Assembly: GCA_021809105.1 (NCBI GenBank)
Contig: JAKBAM010000003.1
Coordinates: forward strand, 1 to 35,708
DNA from: Actinomycetes bacterium
Lineage (GTDB): Bacteria > Actinomycetota > Acidimicrobiia > Acidimicrobiales > Palsa-688
DNA: 35,708 bases
Direction: 5' to 3'
The notes beneath the pieces were generated by a model that ran no database searches, was not told the DNA's origin, and was given only the letters and a program-made list of their open reading frames with translations. Shown here piece after piece: positions 1 to 8,187 of the stretch; position 1 is the first letter of the stretch; each line of letters opens with the position of its first letter. A program made the position numbers and the translations under genes.

Positions 1-104
1 CTGACGATTTCGGCCGTGTAGTCCCGCAGCTCGAGCCTGCAGCGGCCGGCCACTAGGTCGGGGTCGACTCCATGGTCGAGCAGCTGGGCCAGGGACACCG
101 TCGG

Positions 105-335
105 CGTACAGACGCCGCGCTCGGCCAGAGTCAAGGGGCGCATCCGCAAGGTGACGATCCGCCCGCGCACTCGGTACCCGGGTCGGCCCTCGAGAGGTCG
201 TGACGCCGGCGGCCGCGGGTCTTCGGCCAAGAGTGCGAGGGCGCCCTCGATCCGGGCCGCACGTCCGGGTCGAGCTCGCGAAGTGCTCGCAGCGCTGCGG
301 GGCGGACCTTGACCCCAAACCGCGGTGGGTACGAC
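105..335 (-). pseudogene. RelE/ParE-like toxin remnant, frameshifted
   Basis: On the minus strand, positions 313-257 encode VKVRPAALRALRELDPDVR, which looks like the N-terminal helices of RelE/ParE-family mRNA-interferase or gyrase toxins. The homology then continues in another frame (about 253 down to 150) as RIEGALALLAEDPRPP and LEGRPGYRVRGRIV, resembling the family's central helix and the start of its beta-sheet. The usual closing segment (a GDYRIVYxV-like strand) is not recognisable, so at least one frameshift plus a divergent end is implied. No intact antitoxin is visible. A short in-frame stretch ending EFGGAVGEEDAE before a stop, at about 429-382, could be an antitoxin tail, but that is speculative. 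The rest of 1-456 shows no gene I can support. Confidence 0.35.
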
Positions 336-456
336 CGAGCCGCCGCCGGCGGCTGCCAACGTCCGCACATCAGATGCGCTTATTCAGCGTCCTCTTCGCC
401 GACGGCTCCGCCGAACTCGACGTGTTTTGACCAGGGACGCTGTGGACGAAAATCGA

Positions 457-927
457 TCAGCCTTGACCGAGTAGCCGGGCGGGGAAGCCGCCGCGGCTTA
501 TAGGTCCCCAACGCTGGATCGACAGGCGCAGCAGCACTTTGCCTTGGTTGATCATCGCTCGGCGGTATTCATCCCAGTCGGGATGTTCACCGCTAATGCA
601 CCGGTAGTACTCGATCAAGGCTTCGACTGCTCGCGGCTGCTCGACAACTTCTATCTCGCCGTCCACTTGAACCCAGTCGCCGTTGAATTCGTCTGACAGG
701 ACGCACATGGAGCCGAGTGGACTGCGACCGGCGTTTCTGGATTTGGCCCGTTCGGGATAGGTCGACACGACGATCCGCCCCTCGTCGTCGACGCCCATGG
801 TGACTGGAGAAAGTTGGGGTCGGCCGTCGAGGCGGGTCGTGGAGAGAATGCCCCGATGGCGAGGTCGGATGAAGGCGAGGAGGTCGTCGCGGGCTACGTT
901 CCAGTTGCGTGAGGCGGTAGGTGCCAC
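457..927 (-). CDS. PPOX-class (pyridoxamine phosphate oxidase-like) protein, F420/FMN-binding
   Basis: A 156-residue protein with a GTG start. It has the compact split-barrel fold signature of the pyridoxamine 5'-phosphate oxidase-like superfamily: an N-terminal helix, then RGILSTTRLDGRPQLSPV (about residues 25-42), then GRIVVSTYPERAKSRNAGRSP, the strand-turn-basic segment that grips the flavin or deazaflavin phosphate. WVQVDGEIEVVE follows, and the C-terminal half is helical. Length and motif order fit the actinobacterial Rv1155/TIGR03618 group, whose members bind F420 or FMN and are thought to be small cytoplasmic reductases or cofactor-binding proteins. Its substrate is unknown. It is divergent from a luciferase-like oxidoreductase at 1188, which may share the 260-bp spacer for regulation. 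The family call is firm; the choice between F420 and FMN is inference. Confidence 0.85.
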   Translation of the reverse strand: MAPTASRNWNVARDDLLAFIRPRHRGILSTTRLDGRPQLSPVTMGVDDEGRIVVSTYPERAKSRNAGRSPLGSMCVLSDEFNGDWVQVDGEIEVVEQPRAVEALIEYYRCISGEHPDWDEYRRAMINQGKVLLRLSIQRWGPISRGGFPARLLGQG

Positions 928-1187
928 GGCCTCACGTTAGGCACCGATAGCCACGTGGGGCCACCGACCCTCGTGCTCCGCCCCCGCTAATGCCGCGCGC
1001 TCGAGGACCCTGCGGCGCGCTCCCCTTTTCGGAGGGCTAATCGGCACGTCGTGAACGGTACCAAGAGTGGTTCGGCCTGCTCGCTCGGACGGTAGCCGGG
1101 ACCGAACGCTGCGCCCTTGCCATAAGTGGACGGAGCGGCATCGCTCGTTCGGTGAGAGGTCGGCTCGGGCAGGGGTAGCTTCCTGGT

Positions 1188-2021
1188 ATGCGTTTCGCGT
1201 TCAAAACTGCCCCGCAGCACACGACCTGGGCCGACATGCTGGCTGTCTGGCAGGCGGCCGACGACATCGAGGTATTCGAGTCCGGTTGGACCTTCGACCA
1301 CTTCTATCCCATTTTCTCGGATTCGACCGGCCCGTGCCTGGAGGGTTGGACCACGCTGACCGCTCTGGCCCAAGCCACCCGTCGAGTCCGACTGGGCACG
1401 CTGGTCACCGGGATCCACTACCGCCATCCGGCCGTGCTGGCCAACATGGTCTCGACCCTCGACATCATCTCCGGCGGGCGGCTCGAGGTAGGGATCGGGG
1501 CGGGTTGGAACGAGGAAGAGTCAGGCGCATACGGCATTGAGCTGGGCTCGCCTGGCGACCGCAGCGACCGTTTCGAGGAGGCGTGCGAGGTGTTGGTTGG
1601 CCTGCTCACCCAGGAGACGACAACCTTCAAAGGCGCCTATTACCAACTCGTCGGCGCCCGCAACGAGCCCAAGGCTGTACAGAAGCCGCATCCCCCGATT
1701 TGCATCGGCGGCAGCGGGGAGCGACGGACGTTGCGCACGGCGGCTCGGTTTGCGCAACACTGGAACTTCGTCGGTGGCACGCCGGCCGAGTTTGTCCACA
1801 AGCGCGAGGTCCTGCACGCCCACTGCGAGGATCTCGGCCGAAACCCGGGAGAGATCCTCCTTTCCAGCCACGTCATGTTCGATGGTGACCCGGCGGGGAC
1901 GGCGGCGTCTGCGGCAGCCCTGGGCGAGGTCGGCGTCGAGCTCGGCATCGTGCACATCCGCCCGCCCCACACGGCCGCCGTCCTCGAACCTCTGGCGACT
2001 GCACTGTCCGAGCTTCGCTAG
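1188..2021 (+). CDS. LLM-class (luciferase-like) oxidoreductase, probably F420-dependent
   Basis: A 277-residue protein of the bacterial-luciferase-like TIM-barrel superfamily. Recognisable blocks are the N-terminal strand MRFAFKTAP, the WTFDHFYPI segment typical of F420-type members, RRVRLGTLVTGIHYRHPAVLANMVSTLDIISGGR (two family blocks, about residues 65-98), the GIGAGWNEEE loop that contacts cofactor phosphate in relatives, and KPHPPICIGGSGERRTLR (about 165-182). The family catalyses hydride transfer or monooxygenation with reduced F420 or FMN, and the substrate cannot be read from sequence. The first ATG is used; a purine-rich stretch GCAGGGG lies about 12 nt upstream, so the ribosome site is weak. 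The neighbouring PPOX protein and downstream amidohydrolase suggest a small-molecule catabolic group, but the 258-bp gap to the next gene argues against one tight operon. Confidence 0.88.
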   Translation: MRFAFKTAPQHTTWADMLAVWQAADDIEVFESGWTFDHFYPIFSDSTGPCLEGWTTLTALAQATRRVRLGTLVTGIHYRHPAVLANMVSTLDIISGGRLEVGIGAGWNEEESGAYGIELGSPGDRSDRFEEACEVLVGLLTQETTTFKGAYYQLVGARNEPKAVQKPHPPICIGGSGERRTLRTAARFAQHWNFVGGTPAEFVHKREVLHAHCEDLGRNPGEILLSSHVMFDGDPAGTAASAAALGEVGVELGIVHIRPPHTAAVLEPLATALSELR

Positions 2022-2093
2022 GCCTCTGCCTGGCGGTCTGTCACCTACAGCGGGAGGCCGCATCGGCCGCGGCACGTAGGCGACGTACCCGTG

Positions 2094-2107
2094 GCGTCCC
2101 GGGACGC
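2094..2107. other. Perfect 14-bp palindrome GCGTCCCGGGACGC
   Basis: A perfect inverted repeat 73 nt after the luciferase-like gene and 172 nt before the amidohydrolase start. With no loop of its own it can fold as a 5-bp stem on a CCGG loop. It could be an operator for a dimeric regulator or part of a terminator. No T-run follows, so termination is not clear. Confidence 0.35.
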
Positions 2108-2182
2108 GGCGTTGCCTGGGTCGATGGTCGATGGGTCGAGCATGCGGTAGCGGGTCACGCGGTCCCTGGGTGCCGGTTAATA

Positions 2183-2210
2183 TTGAGTTCGACGTCGCTT
2201 CAGGTACTCT
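2183..2210 (+). promoter_or_regulatory. Candidate promoter for the amidohydrolase gene
   Basis: TTGAGT (2183-2188) and TACTCT (2205-2210) are separated by 16 bp. They sit in an unusually AT-rich patch (TTAATATT just upstream), in the only gene-free stretch before the amidohydrolase at 2280. The match to sigma70-type consensus is partial, so this is a guess from position and composition. Confidence 0.28.
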
Positions 2211-2279
2211 TGAACCCAGCCAGCGACTCCGCTCATGTGCTCGGGGCCTGGGCGCCAGCCGAAGTCAAGGAGGGATCCA

Positions 2280-3467
2280 ATGGAGCATCGTCTCGATTGT
2301 CCGGTTTTCGACGCAGACAACCACCTGTACGAGCAGGCGGATGCCTTCACTCGTTACCTGCCTGACGAGTACAAGCAGGTGATCAGAATCGCGAACGTCG
2401 ATGGTCGCGACAAGGTTGTGATCAAGGGGACGATCTCCGAGTACATCCCGAACCCGACCTTCAGCGTGGTGGCCAAGCCGGGTGCGCAGGAGGAGTACTT
2501 CAAGCACGGCAACCCCGAGGGCAAGAGCCGCCGCGAGATCCTCGGCGAACCCATGCGTTCGCCTGATGCCTTCTTCCGGCCAGAGCCGCGTCTCAGGCTC
2601 ATGGACGAGCAGGGCGTGGACCGGGCGCTCATGTGGCCGACGCTGGCCAGCGTGCTCGAGGAGCGCCTGGCGAAGGACCCTGAGGCCACCCATGCCATCA
2701 TCCATGGCTTCAATCGGTGGATGCACGAGGAGTGGACCTTCAACTACGAGGACCGCATCTTTGCCACCCCGGTTATCACCCTTCCCATCGTGGACGAGGC
2801 GCTCAAAGAGCTCGACTGGGTCGCCGAGCGGGGAGCCAAGATCATCCTGGTCCGTCCTGCGCCGGTCCCGAGTCTGAAGGGCTACCGCTCCTTCGCTCTG
2901 CCCGAATTCGACCGATTCTGGGCCAAGGTCCAGGAGTACGACCTGACCGTTGGCATGCACGCCTCCGACGACGGCATGACCCGCTATTACAACCAGTGGG
3001 AGGGGCACTACGACGAGATGCTGCCGTTCGTGAATACCACGGCCTTCCAGGATGTCCAGCACCTGATGAGCCGAGGCATTTTCGACGCCATGGCCTCGGC
3101 GGTAACCCACGGGATGCTTTCACGCTTCCCGAACCTGCGAGTCGTGCCAGTCGAAAATGGGAGCAGCTGGGTTCTCCCGCTGATCAACGCTCTCGGCCAC
3201 TCCTACGCCAAGCAGCCGAGGATGTACCTGGAGGACCCGATCGAGGCCCTGAAGCGCAACGTCTGGATCCACCCCTTCTTCGAGGAAGATCCGGTGGGCC
3301 TCATCAAGGCCATCGGGGCGGACAAGGTCGTCTTCGGCTCGGACTACCCGCACCCCGAGGGGCTGGCCGATCCGGTCTCCTATGCCAAAGAGCTTCAAGG
3401 CCTTTCCAGCGAGGATCTCGAGCGGATCATGGGCGGGAACCTGGCCCGAGCTCTCAAGGTAGCCTGA
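2280..3467 (+). CDS. Amidohydrolase_2 family metal-dependent hydrolase/decarboxylase
   Basis: A 395-residue TIM-barrel amidohydrolase of the Amidohydro_2 (ACMSD-like) type. The start at 2280 is chosen because AAGGAGGG lies just upstream; an in-frame ATG at 2235 lacks such a site. The first metal-site motif appears as DADNH (residues 11-15), a common variant of DxH in this branch. A central GMHASDDG supplies the next histidine, and FGSDYPHPEG (about residues 352-361) supplies the C-terminal aspartate and the classic SDxPH signature. Known relatives decarboxylate or hydrolyse aromatic or ring-cleavage acids using Zn or Mn. Actinobacterial paralogues of this 390-aa type are numerous and mostly uncharacterised. 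The protein is cytoplasmic with no signal peptide. The substrate is unknown; the neighbouring oxidoreductase and VOC protein would fit ring or side-chain breakdown. Confidence 0.88.
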   Translation: MEHRLDCPVFDADNHLYEQADAFTRYLPDEYKQVIRIANVDGRDKVVIKGTISEYIPNPTFSVVAKPGAQEEYFKHGNPEGKSRREILGEPMRSPDAFFRPEPRLRLMDEQGVDRALMWPTLASVLEERLAKDPEATHAIIHGFNRWMHEEWTFNYEDRIFATPVITLPIVDEALKELDWVAERGAKIILVRPAPVPSLKGYRSFALPEFDRFWAKVQEYDLTVGMHASDDGMTRYYNQWEGHYDEMLPFVNTTAFQDVQHLMSRGIFDAMASAVTHGMLSRFPNLRVVPVENGSSWVLPLINALGHSYAKQPRMYLEDPIEALKRNVWIHPFFEEDPVGLIKAIGADKVVFGSDYPHPEGLADPVSYAKELQGLSSEDLERIMGGNLARALKVA

Positions 3468-3522
3468 ACTCACCGGTCTGACCGATCTCGATGTCGGACC
3501 ACGCGAGGTCTATGTTGGGCCC

Positions 3523-4299
3523 ATGCTCCATCTCGAGGGTACTCCGACTGACGAGCTGGCGGATGTGTTGGCCACCGGGAGTCCGGACATAACTTTCGCC
3601 TTCATCTCGCTCTCGGCTCGTCATCCCGACGGCCGAGATGCCGAGTACCTGGAGTGGCACTCTTTCGACCATCGCCCCGAGCAGTACCGGCTGGCGGGAC
3701 TGCGAAGTTCCATGAGACTGGTATCGACTCCGGCGTGTCGCCAGGCGCGTGCAGCAAGCGCAGAGCGCTTCGACGCCGCTGATCACGTCATGACCTACTT
3801 GTTTGCCGGCCCGGAGACGATACCGCTGTTCAATGCTCTGGGCGGAGCGTTGCACGAGGCCGGTCGGATGCCGCTTCGGCTGCCGACGGTCGAGTTCATG
3901 ACCGCCGACCTGGCGGGCAGGGTGGCGTCCCGGCGGGCGGTGGCGGGCGCAGAAGTCATTCCTTGGCGTCCGGCATTGGGCGTGTACCTGATCATCGAGA
4001 GCGGCCACGCTCCGGTCGACACCCTTGCGGAGGTACCTGGCGTGGCGGGCATCTGGTGGTACCACGGGAATTCGGCCCCTGCGCCGTACGACACTGATGC
4101 ACGCGGCCTGCAGATCACGTACTGCTATCTCGATGACGATCCGGTGGAGGTTGCCGGTCGGCTGGCCGGGATCCTCGGGGAGCGATGGGAGTCGGGGTCC
4201 GCAGAAGGGCTTCTCGCTGCCCCGTTCTACGTCCTCGTGCCGTTCGAGTGGGACCGACACCTTCCCGGCGAGAGCGCCGAAGGTGTGCGCCGGGTGTGA
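3523..4299 (+). CDS. Uncharacterised protein, possible duplicated dimeric alpha-beta barrel
   Basis: I do not recognise a named family for this 258-residue protein. The N-terminal half has DITFAFISLSAR followed by DAEYLEWHSFDHRPEQYRL and GLRSSMRLV. That layout (strand, W..xHxPE helix, glycine-arginine turn, strand) resembles ferredoxin-like dimeric alpha-beta-barrel proteins of the EthD/Dabb kind. The C-terminal half repeats a similar strand-helix pattern (ALGVYLIIES, VPGVAGIWWYHG, LQITYCYLDDDP), so an internal duplication is likely. No signal peptide or membrane segment is present. It lies 55 nt after the amidohydrolase and 82 nt before the VOC protein on the same strand, so co-expression with them is plausible. 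A role as a small-substrate lyase, oxygenase or binding protein would be guesswork. Confidence 0.6.
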   Translation: MLHLEGTPTDELADVLATGSPDITFAFISLSARHPDGRDAEYLEWHSFDHRPEQYRLAGLRSSMRLVSTPACRQARAASAERFDAADHVMTYLFAGPETIPLFNALGGALHEAGRMPLRLPTVEFMTADLAGRVASRRAVAGAEVIPWRPALGVYLIIESGHAPVDTLAEVPGVAGIWWYHGNSAPAPYDTDARGLQITYCYLDDDPVEVAGRLAGILGERWESGSAEGLLAAPFYVLVPFEWDRHLPGESAEGVRRV

Positions 4300-4381
4300 G
4301 CAAGGCGGGATCGCACAACCTCAGTTTGGGCCCGCAGAATCCATCAAGGACCTAGGCTTGTCCCAGCCAAGGGAGGAAGCA

Positions 4382-4735
4382 ATGAGCGATTACGACGTGC
4401 GAATGGTCATCTTGTCAACCGACGACCTCGATGAGTCGATCCGGTTTTACACCGAGACCCTCGGGATGGCGCTGAAGTTCCGCGACGGGGCCCACTACGC
4501 CGCCCTCGATGGAGGATCCATCACTCTCGCTCTGGCGACCGCAGTGGATCACCCAATGCCCGGTAAAGTCGTCGTCGGCATCAAGACGGGCGATGTCGAC
4601 GCGGCTGCGCAAGCTGTCGAGGCCAATGGCGGCGCCATAGTCAAGGGACCGTACAACGATGCGCACGAACGTCGTGCCGTGGTCTACGACCACAAGGGCA
4701 ACCCATTGGTTTTTTATAGCCCTCTGGCCCGCTGA
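4382..4735 (+). CDS. VOC/glyoxalase-fold protein
   Basis: A 117-residue single-domain vicinal-oxygen-chelate protein. The start at 4382 is set by GGGAGGAAGCA directly upstream; longer in-frame starts upstream would overlap the preceding gene. Seen in order: a beta strand VRMVILSTDDLDESIRFY (the family's opening beta-alpha motif), LGMALKFRDGAHYAALDGG, GKVVVGIKTGDVDAAAQAVEANGG and the closing strand DHKGNPLVFYSPL. Two such modules usually pair, so the active form is probably a homodimer. The usual metal-ligand pattern (His/Glu on both halves) is incomplete, with no clear N-terminal histidine. It may therefore act as a binding or isomerase-like protein rather than a classical glyoxalase I or extradiol dioxygenase. 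Function unassigned. Confidence 0.8.
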   Translation: MSDYDVRMVILSTDDLDESIRFYTETLGMALKFRDGAHYAALDGGSITLALATAVDHPMPGKVVVGIKTGDVDAAAQAVEANGGAIVKGPYNDAHERRAVVYDHKGNPLVFYSPLAR

Positions 4736-4740
4736 GCGCG

Positions 4741-4769
4741 GCTGACCGCCGTTGGGGACGGCGGTCAGC
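4741..4769. terminator. Strong hairpin between convergent genes
   Basis: A perfect 11-bp stem (GCTGACCGCCG / CGGCGGTCAGC) with a 7-nt loop TTGGGGA begins 6 nt after the VOC gene and reaches into the last codons of the convergent acyltransferase gene (stop at 4765-4767). Position and stability fit a bidirectional terminator. No T-run follows, as is common in GC-rich actinobacteria. Confidence 0.65.
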
Positions 4770-6876
4770 GGTGACCAGTGCGGATGGCGTAGTGGGCCGC
4801 TCCGAGCTCGGCGAGCTGGGGGAGCAGGAGGGAGCGTAACCATTCGCCACCGGCTACGGAGATGTGCTCGTTGTCGCTGCTACGCACCCTGATGCCGTCG
4901 ATGTAGGAAACGTAATGGCCCTGCGGATCCAGCATCTGGTTGAGGTTCACTATGGCTGACTCGGATTTGTGAGCGGCGACCACGGAGCGAACATCGGAGT
5001 TGTAGGCATTGGTTCGGCTGGGGAGATTCATGTCCCAGGGGGCGCCGTCTGGCTGGACGGTTGTCTGGGCGATGTAGGGGAGGGTCAGGAACACAACCTC
5101 GGCGCCGCGGGCTGAGCAGATAGAGACGATTTGGCCGAGCTCGGATCGCAAGTGGGCGTCGAAGGCAGGTTGACCGACGCTGGTCCAGCGGCCGTCGTAG
5201 AGGCGGTCGATTTCCTCCCATCGGCCGAGGAGAACAACCACCACGTCGGGGTTGATAGCGGCGACCGATCGAGCCCAGGTCGCGCGCCACTCCGGGCAGC
5301 CCTGGGCCGCTTTGGAGACGGTGCCCATGACATTGACGGTTGACTGTGGGTCGAGGTCGCAGCCGACGGCGCCTGCGTTCGTTACGTCGACTCCCCACGA
5401 GGTCGAGCTACGGCTGACGCCCTCGCCGAGGGTTAGGGCCATGGAGTCGCCGATCAGGAGTGCCCTCTCCGGATCGGCGGCGTTCGCTCCCCCGGGCGCG
5501 ACGTAGCCGAGCTTGGGAGGAGGAGCGATGGCTCCTCGGCGCGCCACCGCGGTGCTTCCGGTAGTGCTGACGAGCAGAGCGGCCACCACTAGACCAGCCA
5601 CGCCCGCAACGGCGAAGCCGTTGGTGAGCGGATAGCGGCCAGTGCGGACCGGTCGGGTGGACCGGCGCGACCTAATGGCCCGGGCCGACCCTGGGCGCAC
5701 CCGTAAGGGTCTTTCGAGGAGCCGGAAGGACAGGTCGGCGGCGGCGAAGGTGATGGCGAAGCGAACGGCAAGCAGTGCGTAACCCGTTAACCCAGTCCGG
5801 GCCTCTGTCAGAACCAGGAAGATCGGCCAGTGGTAGAGGTACAGACCGTACGAGATACGGCCCGTGTAACGGAGAGGGCCTAGGGATAGGAACCGGCTCA
5901 GGACATGGGAGGGTCGGCGGACCGCGGTGGCGAGAACCGCGGCGGTCGTGAGCGCGACCACGAGGAAGCCTCCCTCGTAGAGGAATGCGCCACTTCCCTG
6001 GGCCGCATGCAGGCATAAGGCGAGGCCCGCAGCCCCGGCGAACCCCAGCGCTCCAAGTGGCCCCGACGACCCTGCAGTCCCCGACGCCCCTGCATCGCCT
6101 GCGACGGGCACCAGGACGGCAAGGAGCGCTCCGATCATGATCGACTGGGCTCGGGTGTCAGTGCCGTAGTAGAGACGATTGATCGAGGCGCCGTGCAGGT
6201 AGATGACGGCACAGGCCGCTGCCGAGCACGACGCCAGGACGGTGGCCGTCCAGCCGATACCCCGCCGGCCGTAGCGGCGCAGGACCACGAGTGCCACCAG
6301 CGGCCACAGGAGGTAGAACTGCTCCTCGACGGCCAATGACCATGTGTGCAGCAGGGGGGAAGGCGTCCCGTAGCGGATGAAGTAGTTCTGGTCGGTGAGG
6401 ATGTAGTGCCAGTTGGCGAAGTAGAGCAGAGTGGCGAAGGCATCGCCGCGCATCTCCGAGGGCGCCATCGCCGCCCCGGCCCAGCGGGCGTAGGCACAGA
6501 TGCCGAGCAGTAGGACGGCCAGAGCCGGAAGTAGCCGGCGGGCCCGTCGTGCCCAGAATCGACGCAGGCGAATGGTCCCGTTGCGCGCGTGGTCGCTGAG
6601 CAGGAGCGACGTGACCAGGTAGCCGGACAGCACGAAGAAGATGTCCACCCCCAGAAGGCCCCCGCCCGCCCAGGACGCGCCGGCATGGAAGGCCATGACG
6701 GCAAGGACGGCGACGGCGCGGAGACCATCGAGCGCCGGTATAAAGGGGAGTCGGCCGTCGCCGACCGCAGCGCCGGGGTGCGTCGCGGCGTCCGCCGGAA
6801 GACGCGCCTCGGGCGTCACCCCCGCTTCGGTAAGCGACTTCCCGTTGTCCCAGGCAGCCCGAGCCTTGATGCCCAC
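4765..6876 (-). CDS. Membrane acyltransferase (acyltransferase-3/OafA type) fused to SGNH domain
   Basis: A 703-residue protein starting at a GTG. The N-terminal cytosolic tail is followed by the acyltransferase-3 domain: FIPALDGLRAVAVLAVMAFHAG with the catalytic histidine, GVDIFFVLSGYLVTSLLL, RFWARRARRLLPAL and a SLAVEEQFYLLWP motif, in about ten membrane helices (residues about 45-385). A further helix near 420-440 leads to a periplasm-side SGNH/GDSL domain: IGDSMAL (Ser478), VVLLGRWEE, and DNEH with catalytic His671. Such fusions O-acetylate surface polysaccharides, peptidoglycan or lipids, the membrane part passing the acyl group out and the SGNH domain placing it. It is the last gene of a three-gene minus-strand operon, 8 nt after a small membrane protein. 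The polymer modified is unknown. Confidence 0.92.
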   Translation of the reverse strand: MGIKARAAWDNGKSLTEAGVTPEARLPADAATHPGAAVGDGRLPFIPALDGLRAVAVLAVMAFHAGASWAGGGLLGVDIFFVLSGYLVTSLLLSDHARNGTIRLRRFWARRARRLLPALAVLLLGICAYARWAGAAMAPSEMRGDAFATLLYFANWHYILTDQNYFIRYGTPSPLLHTWSLAVEEQFYLLWPLVALVVLRRYGRRGIGWTATVLASCSAAACAVIYLHGASINRLYYGTDTRAQSIMIGALLAVLVPVAGDAGASGTAGSSGPLGALGFAGAAGLALCLHAAQGSGAFLYEGGFLVVALTTAAVLATAVRRPSHVLSRFLSLGPLRYTGRISYGLYLYHWPIFLVLTEARTGLTGYALLAVRFAITFAAADLSFRLLERPLRVRPGSARAIRSRRSTRPVRTGRYPLTNGFAVAGVAGLVVAALLVSTTGSTAVARRGAIAPPPKLGYVAPGGANAADPERALLIGDSMALTLGEGVSRSSTSWGVDVTNAGAVGCDLDPQSTVNVMGTVSKAAQGCPEWRATWARSVAAINPDVVVVLLGRWEEIDRLYDGRWTSVGQPAFDAHLRSELGQIVSICSARGAEVVFLTLPYIAQTTVQPDGAPWDMNLPSRTNAYNSDVRSVVAAHKSESAIVNLNQMLDPQGHYVSYIDGIRVRSSDNEHISVAGGEWLRSLLLPQLAELGAAHYAIRTGHR

Positions 6877-6884
6877 CTACGCCG

Positions 6885-7292
6885 TCAGGTGGCCGGATCG
6901 GCGAAGCGGGCCACCGTGAAGGCCAGTATCGTGGGGACGTCAACGGCGAAAACGATCAAGGTGGCCGTCAGGACGGCCATCGTCGATCCGGGCGTGTGGT
7001 CCCGGATGAACACGAACTCGAGCATGCCGGCGATTATGCCGTAAGCGAGAAGGGCCCATCTGAGGACCTGGAAGAAGGCGGCCCAGGCGAATGGCCGGAC
7101 GCGGCTCAGCACGATCATGTCGCCAACGGTCAGGATCCCGCCGGTGACAACGAGGGCGACCGGCAATACCAGGCTGGGTCGGTGCGGAAGCTTCGCCGCC
7201 AGGTAAACGCCGCCGACGAGCATCATGCAGATGGACACCACAGCCACCTCCGCCACAGGCGGCAGCTTCCGGTCGCGGACGGCGACTGTCAT
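6885..7292 (-). CDS. Small four-helix membrane protein
   Basis: A 135-residue hydrophobic protein with four predicted membrane segments (about residues 15-33, 42-60, 68-88 and 105-128) joined by short basic or polar loops. Its ATG overlaps the stop of the upstream membrane-protein gene in an ATGA arrangement, so translation is probably coupled. It ends 8 nt before the acyltransferase start. I recognise no conserved catalytic residues. Context suggests a partner of the upstream protein in the cell envelope. The pattern loosely resembles DUF2269/CopD-like small membrane proteins, without enough sequence support to assign it. Confidence 0.75.
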   Translation of the reverse strand: MTVAVRDRKLPPVAEVAVVSICMMLVGGVYLAAKLPHRPSLVLPVALVVTGGILTVGDMIVLSRVRPFAWAAFFQVLRWALLAYGIIAGMLEFVFIRDHTPGSTMAVLTATLIVFAVDVPTILAFTVARFADPAT

Positions 7293-7906
7293 GCCGTCGC
7301 CAGTCTGGTCATGATGATCAAGGTGGCAACCTGCATCGCCCCCGTGATCCCAGCCGAATAGATGAACCGCTTCATCAATCGTGCGATGATCTCACCGTCA
7401 GGTTGAGGCTTTTTGAGCTCGAAGAGCACTGCCAGGTTGGCCGGCTCCAGGATGCCGAGGGCGACTACCGCCATGACTGCGACCACGCACATGGACGCGA
7501 CTACCCAACTGTGATGCGGGTAGGTGGACAGGATGTCCCCGGTCTGGCGGGCGAGCTGCCACCCGCCGGCGAGGGTGCAGATCACTACGGTCGGCATGAT
7601 GAGCAGCATCTTGGGCATGAGGCGGGTTGTGATCTCCACCCGAGCGGGAATGGACAACCGCCCGAGAATCGGCCCCAGGATGAACCCCAAGAACAGATCC
7701 AGGGCAGTCCAGAAGGCACCCCCTACGACGTGGAAGAAGTCGACGCCCCACTTGACGTCGGTGGCTATGACCACGACTAAACCGGCTAGCACCAGGCCCA
7801 CCACCGGCAAGCCCCTTATTGGAACGACCTGGAAGTCCGTAGACCCCGCCGGACCGGCAGGCGCGGATCGGTGATCGGCGACGACGTGGGCAACCTCTTG
7901 TGCCAT
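7289..7906 (-). CDS. Integral membrane protein, CopD/DUF2269-like
   Basis: An ATG at 7906, preceded by AGGGGGTTCCCA, is taken as the start (205 aa); a start seven codons upstream has no better site. After a 30-residue cytosolic tail come five membrane segments. The second block, FFHVVGGAFWTALDLFLGFI (about residues 60-79), and RLMPKMLLIMPTVVICTLAGGWQLA place a conserved histidine and glycines as in CopD/DUF2269-type four- or five-helix proteins, some of which bind haem or copper. The C-terminal part carries LMKRFIYSAGITGAMQVATL, another helix. First gene of the three-gene operon with the small membrane protein and the acyltransferase-SGNH enzyme. Function unknown; transport or redox in the membrane is a guess. 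Confidence 0.72.
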   Translation of the reverse strand: MAQEVAHVVADHRSAPAGPAGSTDFQVVPIRGLPVVGLVLAGLVVVIATDVKWGVDFFHVVGGAFWTALDLFLGFILGPILGRLSIPARVEITTRLMPKMLLIMPTVVICTLAGGWQLARQTGDILSTYPHHSWVVASMCVVAVMAVVALGILEPANLAVLFELKKPQPDGEIIARLMKRFIYSAGITGAMQVATLIIMTRLATA

Positions 7907-8187
7907 TGGGAACCCCCTGTCGCTCACATAACCATACCGGGAGCCGGAATGCCAGAATGACTTGCCCTCCTGTCGCGGAGAGATGCATCCGGAAGGTGCC
8001 GACCGTCGGCTAGCTACTTGGATCGGTCGCTGACCTCTGACGGCGATTTGCCGGGGTGCACCCCTCCTCCGTATGCGGGGCCCTATGGTCGAGCGCCCAT
8101 GATCTCGACTCGGCCAAGTGGCGTTCTCGAGGCAGCTCGGTGCGGCCGGGGGCTGCCAAGCCTGGCGACTCCGGTATCCCAGCGGTC

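Noticed and set aside
987..1427. Minus-strand and overlapping plus-strand open frames in the 928-1187 spacer
   Set aside because: They overlap the start of the luciferase-like gene and lack ribosome sites or family features; the spacer itself shows nothing clear.
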